In this document: one piece after another, positions 17,314-25,829 of the stretch
How positions within the stretch are numbered: position 1 is the stretch's first letter
How the letters are laid out: every line of letters starts with the position of its first letter
From: Bifidobacterium breve
GTDB lineage: Bacteria > Actinomycetota > Actinomycetes > Nanopelagicales > Nanopelagicaceae
DNA length: 64,000 bases
Direction of reading: 5' to 3'
NCBI GenBank assembly: GCA_945885625.1
Contig: CAMCYS010000004.1
Coordinates: forward strand, 1 to 64,000
Position numbers and translations under genes: made by a program
The notes under the pieces: generated by a model
Databases searched by the model: none
What the model was told of the DNA's origin: nothing
What the model saw: only the letters and a program-made list of their open reading frames with translations

Positions 17314-18239
17314 TGCAAAAAAAGAAACAAGATCAGCAATCAACCGCCAGGATTTTTGTAAGAAATCTATTGCACAATCCTTCAGCGGTAATTGGTTTGA
17401 CCATTATTTCTATAATGATTCTTTGCGCAGTATTTGCTGTCCAAATTGCTGGCGTAGAACCAGACTATATTGATCCAATTGAAGGACGCCAGGGCCCTAG
17501 CTGGGATCACTTGATGGGTACCGATCAACTAGGCCGAGACATGTTAAGCCGCGTTCTGTCGGGTGGAAGACAATCAATTTATGTCGGCGTAATAGCTTCT
17601 TTTCTCGCAAACTTAATCGGAACCGTATTGGGTGCAACCGCTGGGTATTTAGGCGGCAAAATAGATGCAGTTGTCATGCGGGTTTCAGAGCTTGTAATGA
17701 CCTTCCCGCAGCTGATTTTAGTACTTATTTTCGTTTCGCTCCTAGGCCAAGGAATCAATAACGTAATCATTGTCTTTGCGTTAACTGGCTGGATGACAAC
17801 TTTCAGATTAGTTCGAGGAGAATTCTTCTCCCTTCGCGAGGAAGCTTTCGTTGAAGCAGATCGCGCCTTTGGATTTTCGAAACCCCGAATTATCTTTAGG
17901 CATATTCTGCCAAACACAATGAGCCCAATTGTTGTTGCATTCACGATTAATATCGCAATTTTTATCATTGCTGAAGCTGGACTCTCGTTCTTAGGGCTTG
18001 GCGTTCCCGTTACTACGCCAACTTGGGGTAACTTGCTAACGGCAGCACAAAACCCGGTAGTTGTAGATGAATATTGGTGGCTATGGGTATTTCCTGCAAT
18101 GTCGATCGCAATATTTGTATTGGGTGTCAACTTTGTTGGCGATGGTTTACGCGACGTTTTAGATCCACGTCATAAATCTTTAATCGCAAAAAATAAGTGG
18201 AAAGTAGTCTTAGTTGGTCGCTTGGGGAGAAAAAAGTGA
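17313..18239 (+). CDS. ABC transporter permease, DppC type
   Basis: This 308-residue second permease has an N-terminal cytoplasmic tail and helix (AVIGLTIISIMILCAVF), the family segment HLMGTDQLGRDMLSRVLSGGR, and the EAA loop FVEADRAFGFSKPRIIFRHILPN. GLSFLGLGVPVTTPTWGNLL is the conserved DppC/OppC C-terminal motif. Its TGA overlaps the GTG start of the first ATPase gene (GTGA). Confidence 0.94.
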   Translation: MQKKKQDQQSTARIFVRNLLHNPSAVIGLTIISIMILCAVFAVQIAGVEPDYIDPIEGRQGPSWDHLMGTDQLGRDMLSRVLSGGRQSIYVGVIASFLANLIGTVLGATAGYLGGKIDAVVMRVSELVMTFPQLILVLIFVSLLGQGINNVIIVFALTGWMTTFRLVRGEFFSLREEAFVEADRAFGFSKPRIIFRHILPNTMSPIVVAFTINIAIFIIAEAGLSFLGLGVPVTTPTWGNLLTAAQNPVVVDEYWWLWVFPAMSIAIFVLGVNFVGDGLRDVLDPRHKSLIAKNKWKVVLVGRLGRKK

Positions 18240-19282
18240 GCCGATCAACTAATAAAGATTTAATTCTAGATCTCAAGAGCGTCAATGTTAAATTCAAGGT
18301 CGAAGATGGCACCTTGCATATCTTGCGTGATGTCTCGCTTAGTATTCCAAGAGGCTCTTTCCTTTGTGTAGTTGGTGAATCTGGTTGCGGAAAATCTGTA
18401 ACTGCGCAGGCAATCGTGCAACTACTGCCGGATAATGGCGAAATAAGTAGTGGCGACATTCTCTTTTCACAAGGAGATCAGGTTGTAGAACTCAATAAGC
18501 TGGAAAAATTTGGAAAACAGATGCGTGATATCCGCGGTGCGAAAATAGGAATGATTTTCCAGGACACGCTCTCTTCTCTAAATCCAGCCCACAAAGTTGG
18601 TCGTCAGGTAGCCGAAAGTCTTTTGCAGCATTTTCCTATCTCAAAGGACGAGGCTCGCACCCGTGTGGTTGAGCTATTTCGAAAACTTGGCATTCCGGAT
18701 CCGGAACGTCGCTATGAGGCTTACCCGCATGAGTTTTCGGGGGGCATGCGTCAGCGGGTAATGATCGCAATTGCCACTATCTGCGAACCAGATTTAGTCA
18801 TTGCCGATGAGCCAACAACCGCTCTCGATGTAACAATTCAAGCGCAGATTATGACTCTGCTAAAAGATCTACAAAAGAGTGCAGGTAAAACTTTCATTTT
18901 AATTACCCACAACATGGCACTAGTTTCAGAGGTTGCAGACCATGTGGCCGTTATGTATCTGGGCCGCGTTGTTGAGTACGGTACGGTTGAGCAAGTCCTT
19001 CGCGACCCTAGACATCCATATACAAAAGCGTTGATGGCAAGTGTTCCAAATTTAGACGCTGATAAAAATGTTGATTTACAAACTGTTGATGGGCAAACAC
19101 CTTCGCCGGCAGAAGTAACAGTCGGTTGCGAGTTTGCCGGACGCTGCCCTTACGTAATTGCTGCATGCACAGAGAAAACAATTCAGATGACACAAGTTAG
19201 TCCTGGTCATGACGTCCGCTGTATTCGTTTGGACTCAAATGGAAAACTACCTGTTCTGATTGGAGGTGCATCAAATGAATAA
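18236..19282 (+). CDS. ABC transporter ATP-binding protein, DppD type
   Basis: This 348-residue ATPase is one of two that drive the Dpp-type importer. The track's ATG 18197 lies inside dppC; GTG 18236, six bases after GGGGAG and overlapping the dppC stop, is the better start. It has Walker A GESGCGKS, signature FSGGMRQR, Walker B VIADEPTTALD and the H-loop LITHNMALV. The C-terminal oligopeptide extension has the cysteine pattern CEFAGRCPYVIAAC...C, which can hold a 4Fe-4S cluster in Dpp/Opp ATPases. Confidence 0.94.
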   Translation: MSRSTNKDLILDLKSVNVKFKVEDGTLHILRDVSLSIPRGSFLCVVGESGCGKSVTAQAIVQLLPDNGEISSGDILFSQGDQVVELNKLEKFGKQMRDIRGAKIGMIFQDTLSSLNPAHKVGRQVAESLLQHFPISKDEARTRVVELFRKLGIPDPERRYEAYPHEFSGGMRQRVMIAIATICEPDLVIADEPTTALDVTIQAQIMTLLKDLQKSAGKTFILITHNMALVSEVADHVAVMYLGRVVEYGTVEQVLRDPRHPYTKALMASVPNLDADKNVDLQTVDGQTPSPAEVTVGCEFAGRCPYVIAACTEKTIQMTQVSPGHDVRCIRLDSNGKLPVLIGGASNE

Positions 19283-20279
19283 CACACGCACCCCGTTATA
19301 TAAAGTAGGCCAGATCAAGAAGCACTTCCCAGTTCTTGGTGGAATTCTAAGACGCACCAAAGGTTATGTAAAAGCTCTTGATGGCGTTGATCTTGAAGTT
19401 TTCCGCGGCGAAACAATTGCCGTAATTGGTGAATCAGGGTGCGGAAAAACAACGCTAGGTCGTATGTTGGCTTTACTCGATAAACCGACAGGAGGCGAAC
19501 TTTCTTTTGACTTTGGCCAAGGCCTTCAAGATGTAACTAGTTTGCGTGGCGAAGATCAAATGCGGTTCCGTAAGAAAGTTCAAATGATTTTCCAAGATCC
19601 ATATACTTCATTTAATCCTCGCCAACGTGTTGGCGCTGCGATGGATGAAGTTCTTCGTGTCCATGGCGTTACTGATGAAGCGGAACGAACCGCGCGAATT
19701 CTGGAAGCTTGCGAAATGGTCAATATTCGCCCTGAATATCTGCAGCGCTACCCGCATGAGTTCTCGGGTGGCCAGCGCCAACGGCTAGCAATTGCGCGCT
19801 GTTTAGCAACTAAGCCCGAACTGATCATTGCCGATGAAATCGTTTCGGCTCTTGATGTTTCTATTCAGGCTCAAATAGTCAACCTACTCTTGAAGATTCA
19901 AAAAGAGACCGGTTTGTCATTTATTTTCGTAACTCACGATGTAGCTGTTGCTCGCTATGTGGGCCATCGTGTTGCGGTTATGTATTTAGGCAACGTAGTT
20001 GAGATTCTTCCAGCAGATTCACTGCCCGATGCAGCCGAGCATCCTTATACGATCGCGCTCTTATCAGCAGTTCCGAGCATGAATCCAACCGCGAAAGATC
20101 ATCGAGTTGTATTACAAGGCGAAGTTCCCAGCCCAATCGATATGCCAAGTGGATGTGCTTTCTCAACCCGCTGCCCATCAGTTATGGATATTTGTCGAAC
20201 CGAAAGACCCGTATTAAAAATCTCAAACATCTCAAAAGGTGGCCATCAAGTCGCCTGTCACGTAAATAAAGGAGCATAG
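19275..20279 (+). CDS. ABC transporter ATP-binding protein, DppF type
   Basis: This 334-residue second ATPase starts at ATG 19275, after GGAGGTG; the track's 19260 would overlap the Shine-Dalgarno. It has Walker A GESGCGKTT, Q-loop MIFQDPYTSFNPRQRVG, signature FSGGQRQR and Walker B IIADEIVSALD. The C-terminal extension has CAFSTRCPSVMDICR...C. The usual Pro in the Walker B DEP is Ile here (DEIVSALD), a known DppF variant. It overlaps dppD by 8 bp and precedes the aldolase gene by 2 bp. Confidence 0.94.
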   Translation: MNNTRTPLYKVGQIKKHFPVLGGILRRTKGYVKALDGVDLEVFRGETIAVIGESGCGKTTLGRMLALLDKPTGGELSFDFGQGLQDVTSLRGEDQMRFRKKVQMIFQDPYTSFNPRQRVGAAMDEVLRVHGVTDEAERTARILEACEMVNIRPEYLQRYPHEFSGGQRQRLAIARCLATKPELIIADEIVSALDVSIQAQIVNLLLKIQKETGLSFIFVTHDVAVARYVGHRVAVMYLGNVVEILPADSLPDAAEHPYTIALLSAVPSMNPTAKDHRVVLQGEVPSPIDMPSGCAFSTRCPSVMDICRTERPVLKISNISKGGHQVACHVNKGA

Positions 20280-20281
20280 TA

Positions 20282-21229
20282 ATGGCGACCAATCCAAAAC
20301 TTCTAAGAGGCGTAGTACCTCCAGTGTGTACGCCGTTTACCGCTGACTACGAAGTAGATGAAAAATCCCTTCGCCGTTTGATCAACCACCTTATTGATGG
20401 CGGCGTTCATGGTCTCTTTGTCCTTGGCTCAACCAGCGAAGTGGCTTATCTAACCGATAAGCGACGTGCCGATGTTATTCGAATTGCAATTGATGAAACT
20501 GCAGGACGCGTACCAGTTGTTGCTGGAGCAATCGATATGACAACGCTTCGTGTTAATGAACATGTGCGTGCCGCTGTTGCTGCTGGCATCGACGGAATAG
20601 TTATAACTGCGCCGTTTTATGTCCGTACTCACCCAGAAGAAATCACACTGCATTTCAGATTAGTTAAAGAAGCATGTGGCGATATTCCTCTATACGCTTA
20701 CGACATTCCAGTTGCCGCAAATAACGTAAAACTTGAAACCAGTACGGTGCTAAAACTGGCTAAAGAGGGCGTTATTCAAGGACTTAAGGACTCTTCGGGC
20801 AATGATGCAGGAATCAGAGCAGTGGTACTTGGCGCTAAGAAGATGGGGCTAAATGAATTTGTGGTTCTTACTGGCTCAGAACTATCTGTTGATTCAGCTT
20901 TGATCTTCGGCGCACATGGCGTGGTGCCGGGTATTGGAAATATTGATCCAGCGGGCTATGTAAAGATCTTTGACCTAGTGGCCGCTGGCGATTACAAATC
21001 TGCCAAAGCTGAACAAGAGCGCCTCACTGAAATGTTTGGCTTAGTCGATGTTGGCTCTACCGCACGCATGGGCCGCGGCTCATCAGCACTTGGTGCGTTC
21101 AAAGCATCGCTAAAGCTTCTTGGGGTCATCGAAGATGCCCGTATGGCACCTCCCCAGATTCCGCTTAACGCCGATGAGATTGCAGCAATCGTTCCATTCC
21201 TAAAGAATGCAGGCCTTTCAGTTAAGTAA
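20282..21229 (+). CDS. DapA/NanA-family aldolase (dihydrodipicolinate synthase superfamily)
   Basis: This 315-residue TIM barrel is a class I pyruvate-dependent aldolase or dehydratase. The catalytic Tyr lies in YAYDIP and the Schiff-base Lys in GLKDSSGNDAG. The pyruvate-binding loop reads GSTSEV, rather than the GTTGE of true DapA or the GSTGE typical of sialate lyase. As the last gene of the importer operon, it probably cleaves the imported sugar acid. With nanE nearby, N-acetylneuraminate lyase is the leading idea, but 2-keto-3-deoxy sugar-acid aldolases fit as well. Confidence 0.83.
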   Translation: MATNPKLLRGVVPPVCTPFTADYEVDEKSLRRLINHLIDGGVHGLFVLGSTSEVAYLTDKRRADVIRIAIDETAGRVPVVAGAIDMTTLRVNEHVRAAVAAGIDGIVITAPFYVRTHPEEITLHFRLVKEACGDIPLYAYDIPVAANNVKLETSTVLKLAKEGVIQGLKDSSGNDAGIRAVVLGAKKMGLNEFVVLTGSELSVDSALIFGAHGVVPGIGNIDPAGYVKIFDLVAAGDYKSAKAEQERLTEMFGLVDVGSTARMGRGSSALGAFKASLKLLGVIEDARMAPPQIPLNADEIAAIVPFLKNAGLSVK

Positions 21230-21253
21230 TTAACAACTATGAGTCAGGTTTAT

Positions 21254-21259
21254 TAGACT
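21254..21259 (+). promoter_or_regulatory. -10 element for leaderless fprA transcript
   Basis: TAGACT lies 6 nt before the fprA ATG, and there is no Shine-Dalgarno in between. Confidence 0.5.
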
Positions 21260-21265
21260 GCTGTC

Positions 21266-22537
21266 ATGCCTCAATACAAAGTAGCAATCGTCGGCGCCGG
21301 CCCAGCTGGCTACTTTGCTGCGCAGGCTCTGCAGAATCTGCAAACTGATGAACTTAAGTTCTCGATCGACATGATTGAACGCCTACCAACGCCCTGGGGC
21401 TTAGTTCGCAGCGGTGTCGCACCTGATCATCCAAAGATTAAGACAGTCGCCAAGGTATTCGAGAAAATCGCAACCAGTGATGGCTTTAGCCTTTATGGAA
21501 ACGTAGAACTTGGGACAGATATTTCCTTAGAAGTTCTCAAAACAAAGTATGACGCTGTTGTTATCGCTACAGGATCAGCGGTGGGCAGAAAACTTGGTAT
21601 CCCAGGAGAAGATTTACCTGGCTCGATCTCAGCTGCTGAGTTTGTGCCTTGGTATAACGGACACCCTGATTTTGCTGGTCACACACCAAATCTAGATTGC
21701 GATACCGCAGTTGTAATTGGCGCCGGTAACGTTGCGATGGATGTTGCGCGTATGTTGGCACTTGAACCAAGTGAACTCGACCCAACTGATACTGCCGATC
21801 ACGCGATTGATGCGCTACGCAATTCAAGTATTCGTAAAGTTGTAATTAGCGCTCGTCGTGGCCCTGAACATGCAGCCTTTACTTCACCGGAACTTCGCGA
21901 TTTACCAAAGTTAGAACACACAAATGTTGTAATGCGTGCTTCGGATATTGCTGCAGCACTCGAGCGTGCAGGAGAAGAGCCAGAGAAGGAAGTTCGCAAT
22001 AACTTAGAAGCCATGCGCCTTATCTCTGAGCTAGAGCAAGGAAAACACGCTCGCACTATGGAATTTCAATTCCTCAGCACTCCGAAAGAATTTAGGGGTA
22101 ATGGCAAAGTTGAAGAGGTGGTATTTACTACAAGTGCTGGTGAGGAAAAAATTGTTAAATGCGGCTTGGTAATCACTGCTATTGGATATGAAGCCGCCGC
22201 CCTTGAAGGCTTGCCATATGAAAGAGGTAAAGTCTTAAATCAAGATGGCCGTGTATTCGAAAATCTTTATGTAGTTGGCTGGGCAAAGCGTGGGCCATCT
22301 GGGGTAATCGGTACGAATAAATCAGATGCTGCAGATGTTATGAGTTTGTTAATTGCTGACCTCAAAGAACCCAAGCCAAGGATTGAATTCTCATCTTTAA
22401 TCACAGCGGATAAAGTTATTTCACAGAGCCATTGGGAATCAATCAATGCTGCCGAAGTCGCTGCAGGTGAACCTCATGGAAAGCCAAGAATTAAGGCAGT
22501 TTCTCGCGAAGAGCTCTTGCGTTTGGGTGGGCTGTAA
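21266..22537 (+). CDS. fprA: Ferredoxin-NADP+ reductase, adrenodoxin-reductase type
   Basis: This 423-residue FAD enzyme shuttles electrons between NADP(H) and ferredoxin. FAD-binding GAGPAGYFAAQAL, the conserved PTPWGLVRSGVAPDHPKIK, NADP-binding GAGNVAMDVARML with nearby SARRGPEHAAF, and the C-terminal GWAKRGPSGVIGTNKSDA are all hallmarks of the mycobacterial FprA / mitochondrial adrenodoxin reductase group. Length is slightly short of the usual 450 or so. It is a single-gene unit immediately before tRNA-Arg. Confidence 0.95.
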   Translation: MPQYKVAIVGAGPAGYFAAQALQNLQTDELKFSIDMIERLPTPWGLVRSGVAPDHPKIKTVAKVFEKIATSDGFSLYGNVELGTDISLEVLKTKYDAVVIATGSAVGRKLGIPGEDLPGSISAAEFVPWYNGHPDFAGHTPNLDCDTAVVIGAGNVAMDVARMLALEPSELDPTDTADHAIDALRNSSIRKVVISARRGPEHAAFTSPELRDLPKLEHTNVVMRASDIAAALERAGEEPEKEVRNNLEAMRLISELEQGKHARTMEFQFLSTPKEFRGNGKVEEVVFTTSAGEEKIVKCGLVITAIGYEAAALEGLPYERGKVLNQDGRVFENLYVVGWAKRGPSGVIGTNKSDAADVMSLLIADLKEPKPRIEFSSLITADKVISQSHWESINAAEVAAGEPHGKPRIKAVSREELLRLGGL

Positions 22538-22565
22538 AAAGCAGGTATCATTACGACTTCGCTAA

Positions 22566-22641
22566 GCGCCCGTAGCTCAACGGATAGAGCATCTGACTAC
22601 GGATCAGTAGGTTAGGGGTTCGAATCCCTTCGGGCGCACCA
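22566..22641 (+). tRNA. tRNA-Arg (ACG), 3' half supplied by the integrated element
   Basis: The acceptor stem pairs GCGCCCG with CGGGCGC. The anticodon loop CTACGGA carries ACG (read as ICG) for CGU/CGC/CGA. T arm AGGGG-TTCGAAT-CCCTT. Discriminator A plus an encoded CCA end the gene at 22641. The anticodon stem (TCTGA / TCAGT) has a U27-U43 mismatch. The displaced host 3' half at 30202-30245 has A at that position, restoring the pair, and has no encoded CCA. Confidence 0.96.
22596..22639 (+). repeat. attL core (tRNA-Arg 3' half)
   Basis: This 44-bp sequence from the anticodon loop to one base past the discriminator is repeated at 30202-30245 with a single difference (T22608 versus A30214). 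Confidence 0.92.
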
Positions 22642-22684
22642 TTTCAAGCGTAGTTTTTTCTTTTCTTCTTCTCTAAATCCTAGA

Positions 22685-22720
22685 ACTTCGTTCTTTTGCT
22701 TTCATTTTGCTTTCAACCGT
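22685..22720 (-). repeat. Left-end integrase arm-type repeats
   Basis: On the minus strand two TGAAAGCAAA units lie in tandem (22706-22715 and 22695-22704) and run into GCAAAAGAACGAAGT (22685-22699). The 26-bp stretch 22695-22720 matches 30064-30089 at 24 of 26 positions. The repeats overlap the integrase stop codon. Confidence 0.7.
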
Positions 22721-23852
22721 TCTCGATAGCCCTTGCGAATAGATCCGCGACTTCTTGCTTCTGCTCGGGGCGAATGTGAGCATAGATTCGAAGAGTCGTA
22801 GAGATGTCCGAATGACCGAGTCGATCCTTTACTAGATGAACCCCCGCGCCTGAGTTAAGTAGCTCGGTGGCGTGTAGGTGACGGATCGAATGAAGAGATT
22901 CAGACCGAAGCCCTAACCTTTTCGCCGTCTTTTTAAAGAGCTGGTACGGAGTCGAAGGATCTAACGGAAGCCCGTTCTCCTGAGTGAAGATGTAATTCGC
23001 TTCTTGCCATAGAGAACCCGCCTTTATGCGTTCTTCTATCTGCCGTCTCCGGTGATCCTTGATAAGTCGCAGAGTTTCGGAGTCGAGTTGAACGATTCTC
23101 TTACCGTCTCCGCCCTTTGTTGAATCTTGTTCGATAACCGTTTTCCCTATGCGAGTCCGGTTCTTTGAGATCGAAAGAGTAGCCTTTTCGAAATCAAGGT
23201 CACTCCACCGAAGCGCGAGGATCTCTCCACGTCTTCCGCCCGTGTAGGCAAGAAGTCGGAAGAATGCGAAGAGTCGGTGACTTTTTAACTCTTCGAGTAA
23301 TTGCTTTAACTCGCTCGAAGTGTAAGGAGTAACGCTTCTCTTCTTTCCTTTTGGTCGTTCTATTCCTTTTGCCGGATTGAATGCGAGACGCTTATCCTTA
23401 ACGGCTCGATCTAACCCTTGAGTAAGAGTGATAGCGATTAGGCGAACGGTACTTTCCGAAAGATCTTGGATAAGTTCGATTAGAACCTTCTCAATTCGTG
23501 CCGAAGTTAGATCTTTTAGAAGCTGAGATCCGAACTTCGGGAGAATGTAGCGATCTAGAATGAAGCGATAGTTCTCAGCCGTGGTCGGCTTGACCTTCGC
23601 CCTCTTGATATCCCACCATTCTTCGAAGTGTTCTTGAACGGTGATCTTCGTAGGGGATACGAAAACACCGTCTCGAGACTCGGATCTCGCCTTATCTCGT
23701 GCGCTTTTTGCTTCTTCCTTAGTGGCAAAGCCGGAGATCCATTTTTGCTTTGAGATACCCGTTTCTGGATCTTTGACTCTGACTATGTAGGAATAGGACG
23801 ATCCGCGCTTTGCGATACCGTCCTTTTGCTCTCCTGTTTTATGTCTGCTCAC
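22713..23852 (-). CDS. int: Tyrosine recombinase (integrase)
   Basis: This 379-residue site-specific recombinase integrates and excises the element. The N-terminal residues 10-60 resemble an AP2-like arm-binding domain, and 70-160 form the SAM-like core-binding domain (TVQEHFEEWWDIKRAKVKPTT). The catalytic domain has Arg207 (TGGRRGEI), His321 and Arg324 (LHSIRH), His347 (LGHSD) and the nucleophile Tyr357 (RIYAH). It points toward attL, the usual arrangement, and overlaps the upstream zinc-finger gene by 4 bp (ATGA), so they are coexpressed. Confidence 0.96.
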   Translation of the reverse strand: MSRHKTGEQKDGIAKRGSSYSYIVRVKDPETGISKQKWISGFATKEEAKSARDKARSESRDGVFVSPTKITVQEHFEEWWDIKRAKVKPTTAENYRFILDRYILPKFGSQLLKDLTSARIEKVLIELIQDLSESTVRLIAITLTQGLDRAVKDKRLAFNPAKGIERPKGKKRSVTPYTSSELKQLLEELKSHRLFAFFRLLAYTGGRRGEILALRWSDLDFEKATLSISKNRTRIGKTVIEQDSTKGGDGKRIVQLDSETLRLIKDHRRRQIEERIKAGSLWQEANYIFTQENGLPLDPSTPYQLFKKTAKRLGLRSESLHSIRHLHATELLNSGAGVHLVKDRLGHSDISTTLRIYAHIRPEQKQEVADLFARAIENG

Positions 23853-24928
23853 TTTTTCTCCTTTCTTGCTTTTGGAGTGGTCTTTCTTCCCGCCTTAGAA
23901 GCGGAAACCTTTTGCTTCGCCTTGTAGTTGCGATTAGGCAGTTTCCTTCTACAAGATAGACCGCAGTATTTATTCTCTTCCTTTACGCGCACCGGTAGGA
24001 AAACAGATCCACACACTACGCAAACTCTTTTAACCTTCTTGCCTTTAAAATTATTTAAGAGATACGCAGAAAAAGCCGTTTCGAGTCCGGTATTTTCAAG
24101 ATTGAATCTTCGTACGCCTTCGGTAGTAACTACGGACTTAGTAATTAGGCTTAAGTGCTTATTCATCACTTGAGAAAAATCTGAGAGCGAACTCTCCGCA
24201 AAGTCGAGAACCGGAATCTTTCTTTTTCCGCCGTAGGTGTAAGTCCATTCCTCATTGACATTGAACTTAGGACTTGCCGGATCTTCTGAGTCTTTGAATG
24301 CGCCACCATATCCCTTCCACGCAGAGACGATTCTCTTTCTATTCTTATCCGTAAGAGAAAGAACTTCATTCTTTTCAAAGTTCGGATCTTCTAAAAGGTT
24401 TATGTAGAGACGAGCTGACTTCGCTAGATCCCTCAAGACTTTCTCGATTAAGTAATAAGGAACTTCGTCTCCGCTACGAATCGCCAAAAGACGATCTAGG
24501 AACTTAGGATCTAAAGACTTTCCTTTATAGAGTTTCTTTGCTTTCGTAGGAGTTAGCTTTGTTAGTCGAGTAATAGCAGGAAGATCTCTTTCGGTCATGA
24601 CTCGATTTCTGGACTCTATGTCAGAGATTCCCACTACACCGAATCGGTTTAGGTAAGAAATAACTTTATGAGGATCTATTTCGGGAATGTTATATTCCCC
24701 GTGCTTCTTCTTTCCCTTTTCGTCATAGACATACTCCATAACCGGAATCAACTTTAGAAGTTCTGTTAGTGCGTCAGAGTCAAAACTTTCTTGAATCTTT
24801 GCTTCACCTGAGTATTGAACGAATAAATAACCGGATTCGTCCGCATAAATCTTTGCTTCTCTTTTTAGGTACGGAATCTCTGGTAGAAAATAGGAGATTG
24901 CTAAGGGAGACTCTTTAGGTGTCTTCAT
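23849..24928 (-). CDS. Element protein with C-terminal zinc finger, function unknown
   Basis: I do not recognise this 359-residue protein as a whole. The first 280 residues have no clear motif. Near the C terminus CVVCGSVFLPVRVKEENKYC followed by GLSC forms a likely four-cysteine zinc site, somewhat like CGNR-type fingers, then a very basic tail (KAKQKVSASKAGRKTTPKARKEKK). That suggests nucleic acid binding. I use ATG 24928 because TAGGCT lies 7 nt upstream, giving a leaderless start; the track's 24961 precedes that box. It is cotranscribed with the integrase and may be a recombination directionality or regulatory factor. Confidence 0.75.
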   Translation of the reverse strand: MKTPKESPLAISYFLPEIPYLKREAKIYADESGYLFVQYSGEAKIQESFDSDALTELLKLIPVMEYVYDEKGKKKHGEYNIPEIDPHKVISYLNRFGVVGISDIESRNRVMTERDLPAITRLTKLTPTKAKKLYKGKSLDPKFLDRLLAIRSGDEVPYYLIEKVLRDLAKSARLYINLLEDPNFEKNEVLSLTDKNRKRIVSAWKGYGGAFKDSEDPASPKFNVNEEWTYTYGGKRKIPVLDFAESSLSDFSQVMNKHLSLITKSVVTTEGVRRFNLENTGLETAFSAYLLNNFKGKKVKRVCVVCGSVFLPVRVKEENKYCGLSCRRKLPNRNYKAKQKVSASKAGRKTTPKARKEKK

Positions 24929-24935
24929 AGGTGAG

Positions 24936-24941
24936 AGCCTA
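24936..24941 (-). promoter_or_regulatory. -10 element for leaderless zinc-finger/int operon
   Basis: On the minus strand TAGGCT lies 7 nt before ATG 24928. It sets the start of the leftward operon and lies opposite the rightward excisionase-like gene. Confidence 0.5.
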
Positions 24942-24994
24942 GCACTACAAGGAACGAACAATCGTTTCTCATATTGTCAGGAACAGGAGACACC

Positions 24995-25189
24995 GTGGAA
25001 ACTTCAATACTTCCGCAGTTACACACTCTCGTCACCGTAGGAGAAAGAACTTCGCTTTCTCGCTCGGCTCTATACCGCGAGATCAAAGCTGGACGCTTAC
25101 AGGCTCTCAAAGTGGGAAAAGCCTTACGCATAAGCGAGAACGAACTTCAACGCTTTATTGCCTCTCTCGAAGCACAAAAGGTCGCATAA
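24995..25189 (+). CDS. Excisionase-like helix-turn-helix protein
   Basis: This 64-residue protein is a MerR-like HTH_17/excisionase-family DNA-binding domain: VGERTSLSRSALYREIKAGRLQALKVGKALRI, ending in ENELQRFIASL. Start GTG 24995 follows AGGAG; the track's TTG 24974 precedes that site. It is divergent from the int operon and is the first gene of the rightward one. Likely roles are excision directionality or control of the two divergent promoters. Its stop overlaps the next ATG. Confidence 0.85.
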   Translation: METSILPQLHTLVTVGERTSLSRSALYREIKAGRLQALKVGKALRISENELQRFIASLEAQKVA

Positions 25190-25470
25190 TGACAAAAAAG
25201 AATGACCCGTTTTTCAACGAGTCACCCTATCCGCTTCAAACTTTACACCCATTCTCAAACAATCGAGAACTCACCGAAGTGGAGTGGTTCGCGCTTCGCC
25301 TCGCTTCGACAACTCGCTTTCGTACAAGCGAACCGAAGTTGATCACAAAGGCTCGATCTCGAATTGCTACGGCAGAGATCGCAAGAGATCACTTAATTAA
25401 GAACGGTCTCATTCCGGTATTCGACTCCTTCTACTTTGAAGGAATGTTTCTTAAAGGGGCGCGTCCATGA
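25189..25470 (+). CDS. Small element protein, unknown
   Basis: I do not recognise this 93-residue soluble protein. It is rich in charged residues and has a predicted helical core (EVEWFALRLASTTRFRTSEPK). It overlaps the upstream HTH gene by one base and the downstream gene by four, so it belongs to the operon leading to the DUF3631 ATPase. No signal peptide or membrane helix is seen. Confidence 0.75.
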   Translation: MTKKNDPFFNESPYPLQTLHPFSNNRELTEVEWFALRLASTTRFRTSEPKLITKARSRIATAEIARDHLIKNGLIPVFDSFYFEGMFLKGARP

Positions 25471-25829
25471 CTATTTACTTAAATCCGACAAAAGAACAAA
25501 AAGAAGAGATGGCGCGAAGTATCGCGCAAAGCAAAATGAAAGAAAATTGGGCACACCTTCTTGAAGTAATTCTTGAAGATTCCACACTTGAAGAGATTCT
25601 TGCCTTTGCTTTAAGACTTGATGAGATTCCACGCTATACGCAAGAAGAAGAACGTGCGCGGAATTGGATTCGTAACGGATACACCTCAAGATATCTTCCT
25701 GATAGAGACCTTCCGCGAGGTCATGCTGGCTTCCATTGGGAAAAACACACAGAAGAACCCGTCTCGCTTTTAGAACTTCCTCAAGGACTCATTCAGAAAG
25801 GCTCTAAATCGTGGAAGATCGAGATATAG
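25467..25829 (+). CDS. Small element protein, unknown
   Basis: I do not recognise this 120-residue protein. The first half is helical and charged (KEQKEEMARSIAQSKMKENW) and the second half is polar with several aromatic residues. It overlaps its neighbours on both sides (4 bp upstream; 19 bp into the DUF3631 gene), which marks it as a real, translationally coupled member of the replication-type operon. Confidence 0.75.
   Translation: MTIYLNPTKEQKEEMARSIAQSKMKENWAHLLEVILEDSTLEEILAFALRLDEIPRYTQEEERARNWIRNGYTSRYLPDRDLPRGHAGFHWEKHTEEPVSLLELPQGLIQKGSKSWKIEI

Noticed and set aside
3691-21229. Catabolic island as a second tRNA-linked integrated element at tRNA-Ser
   Set aside because: No integrase and no copy of the tRNA-Ser 3' end could be found at the far side.
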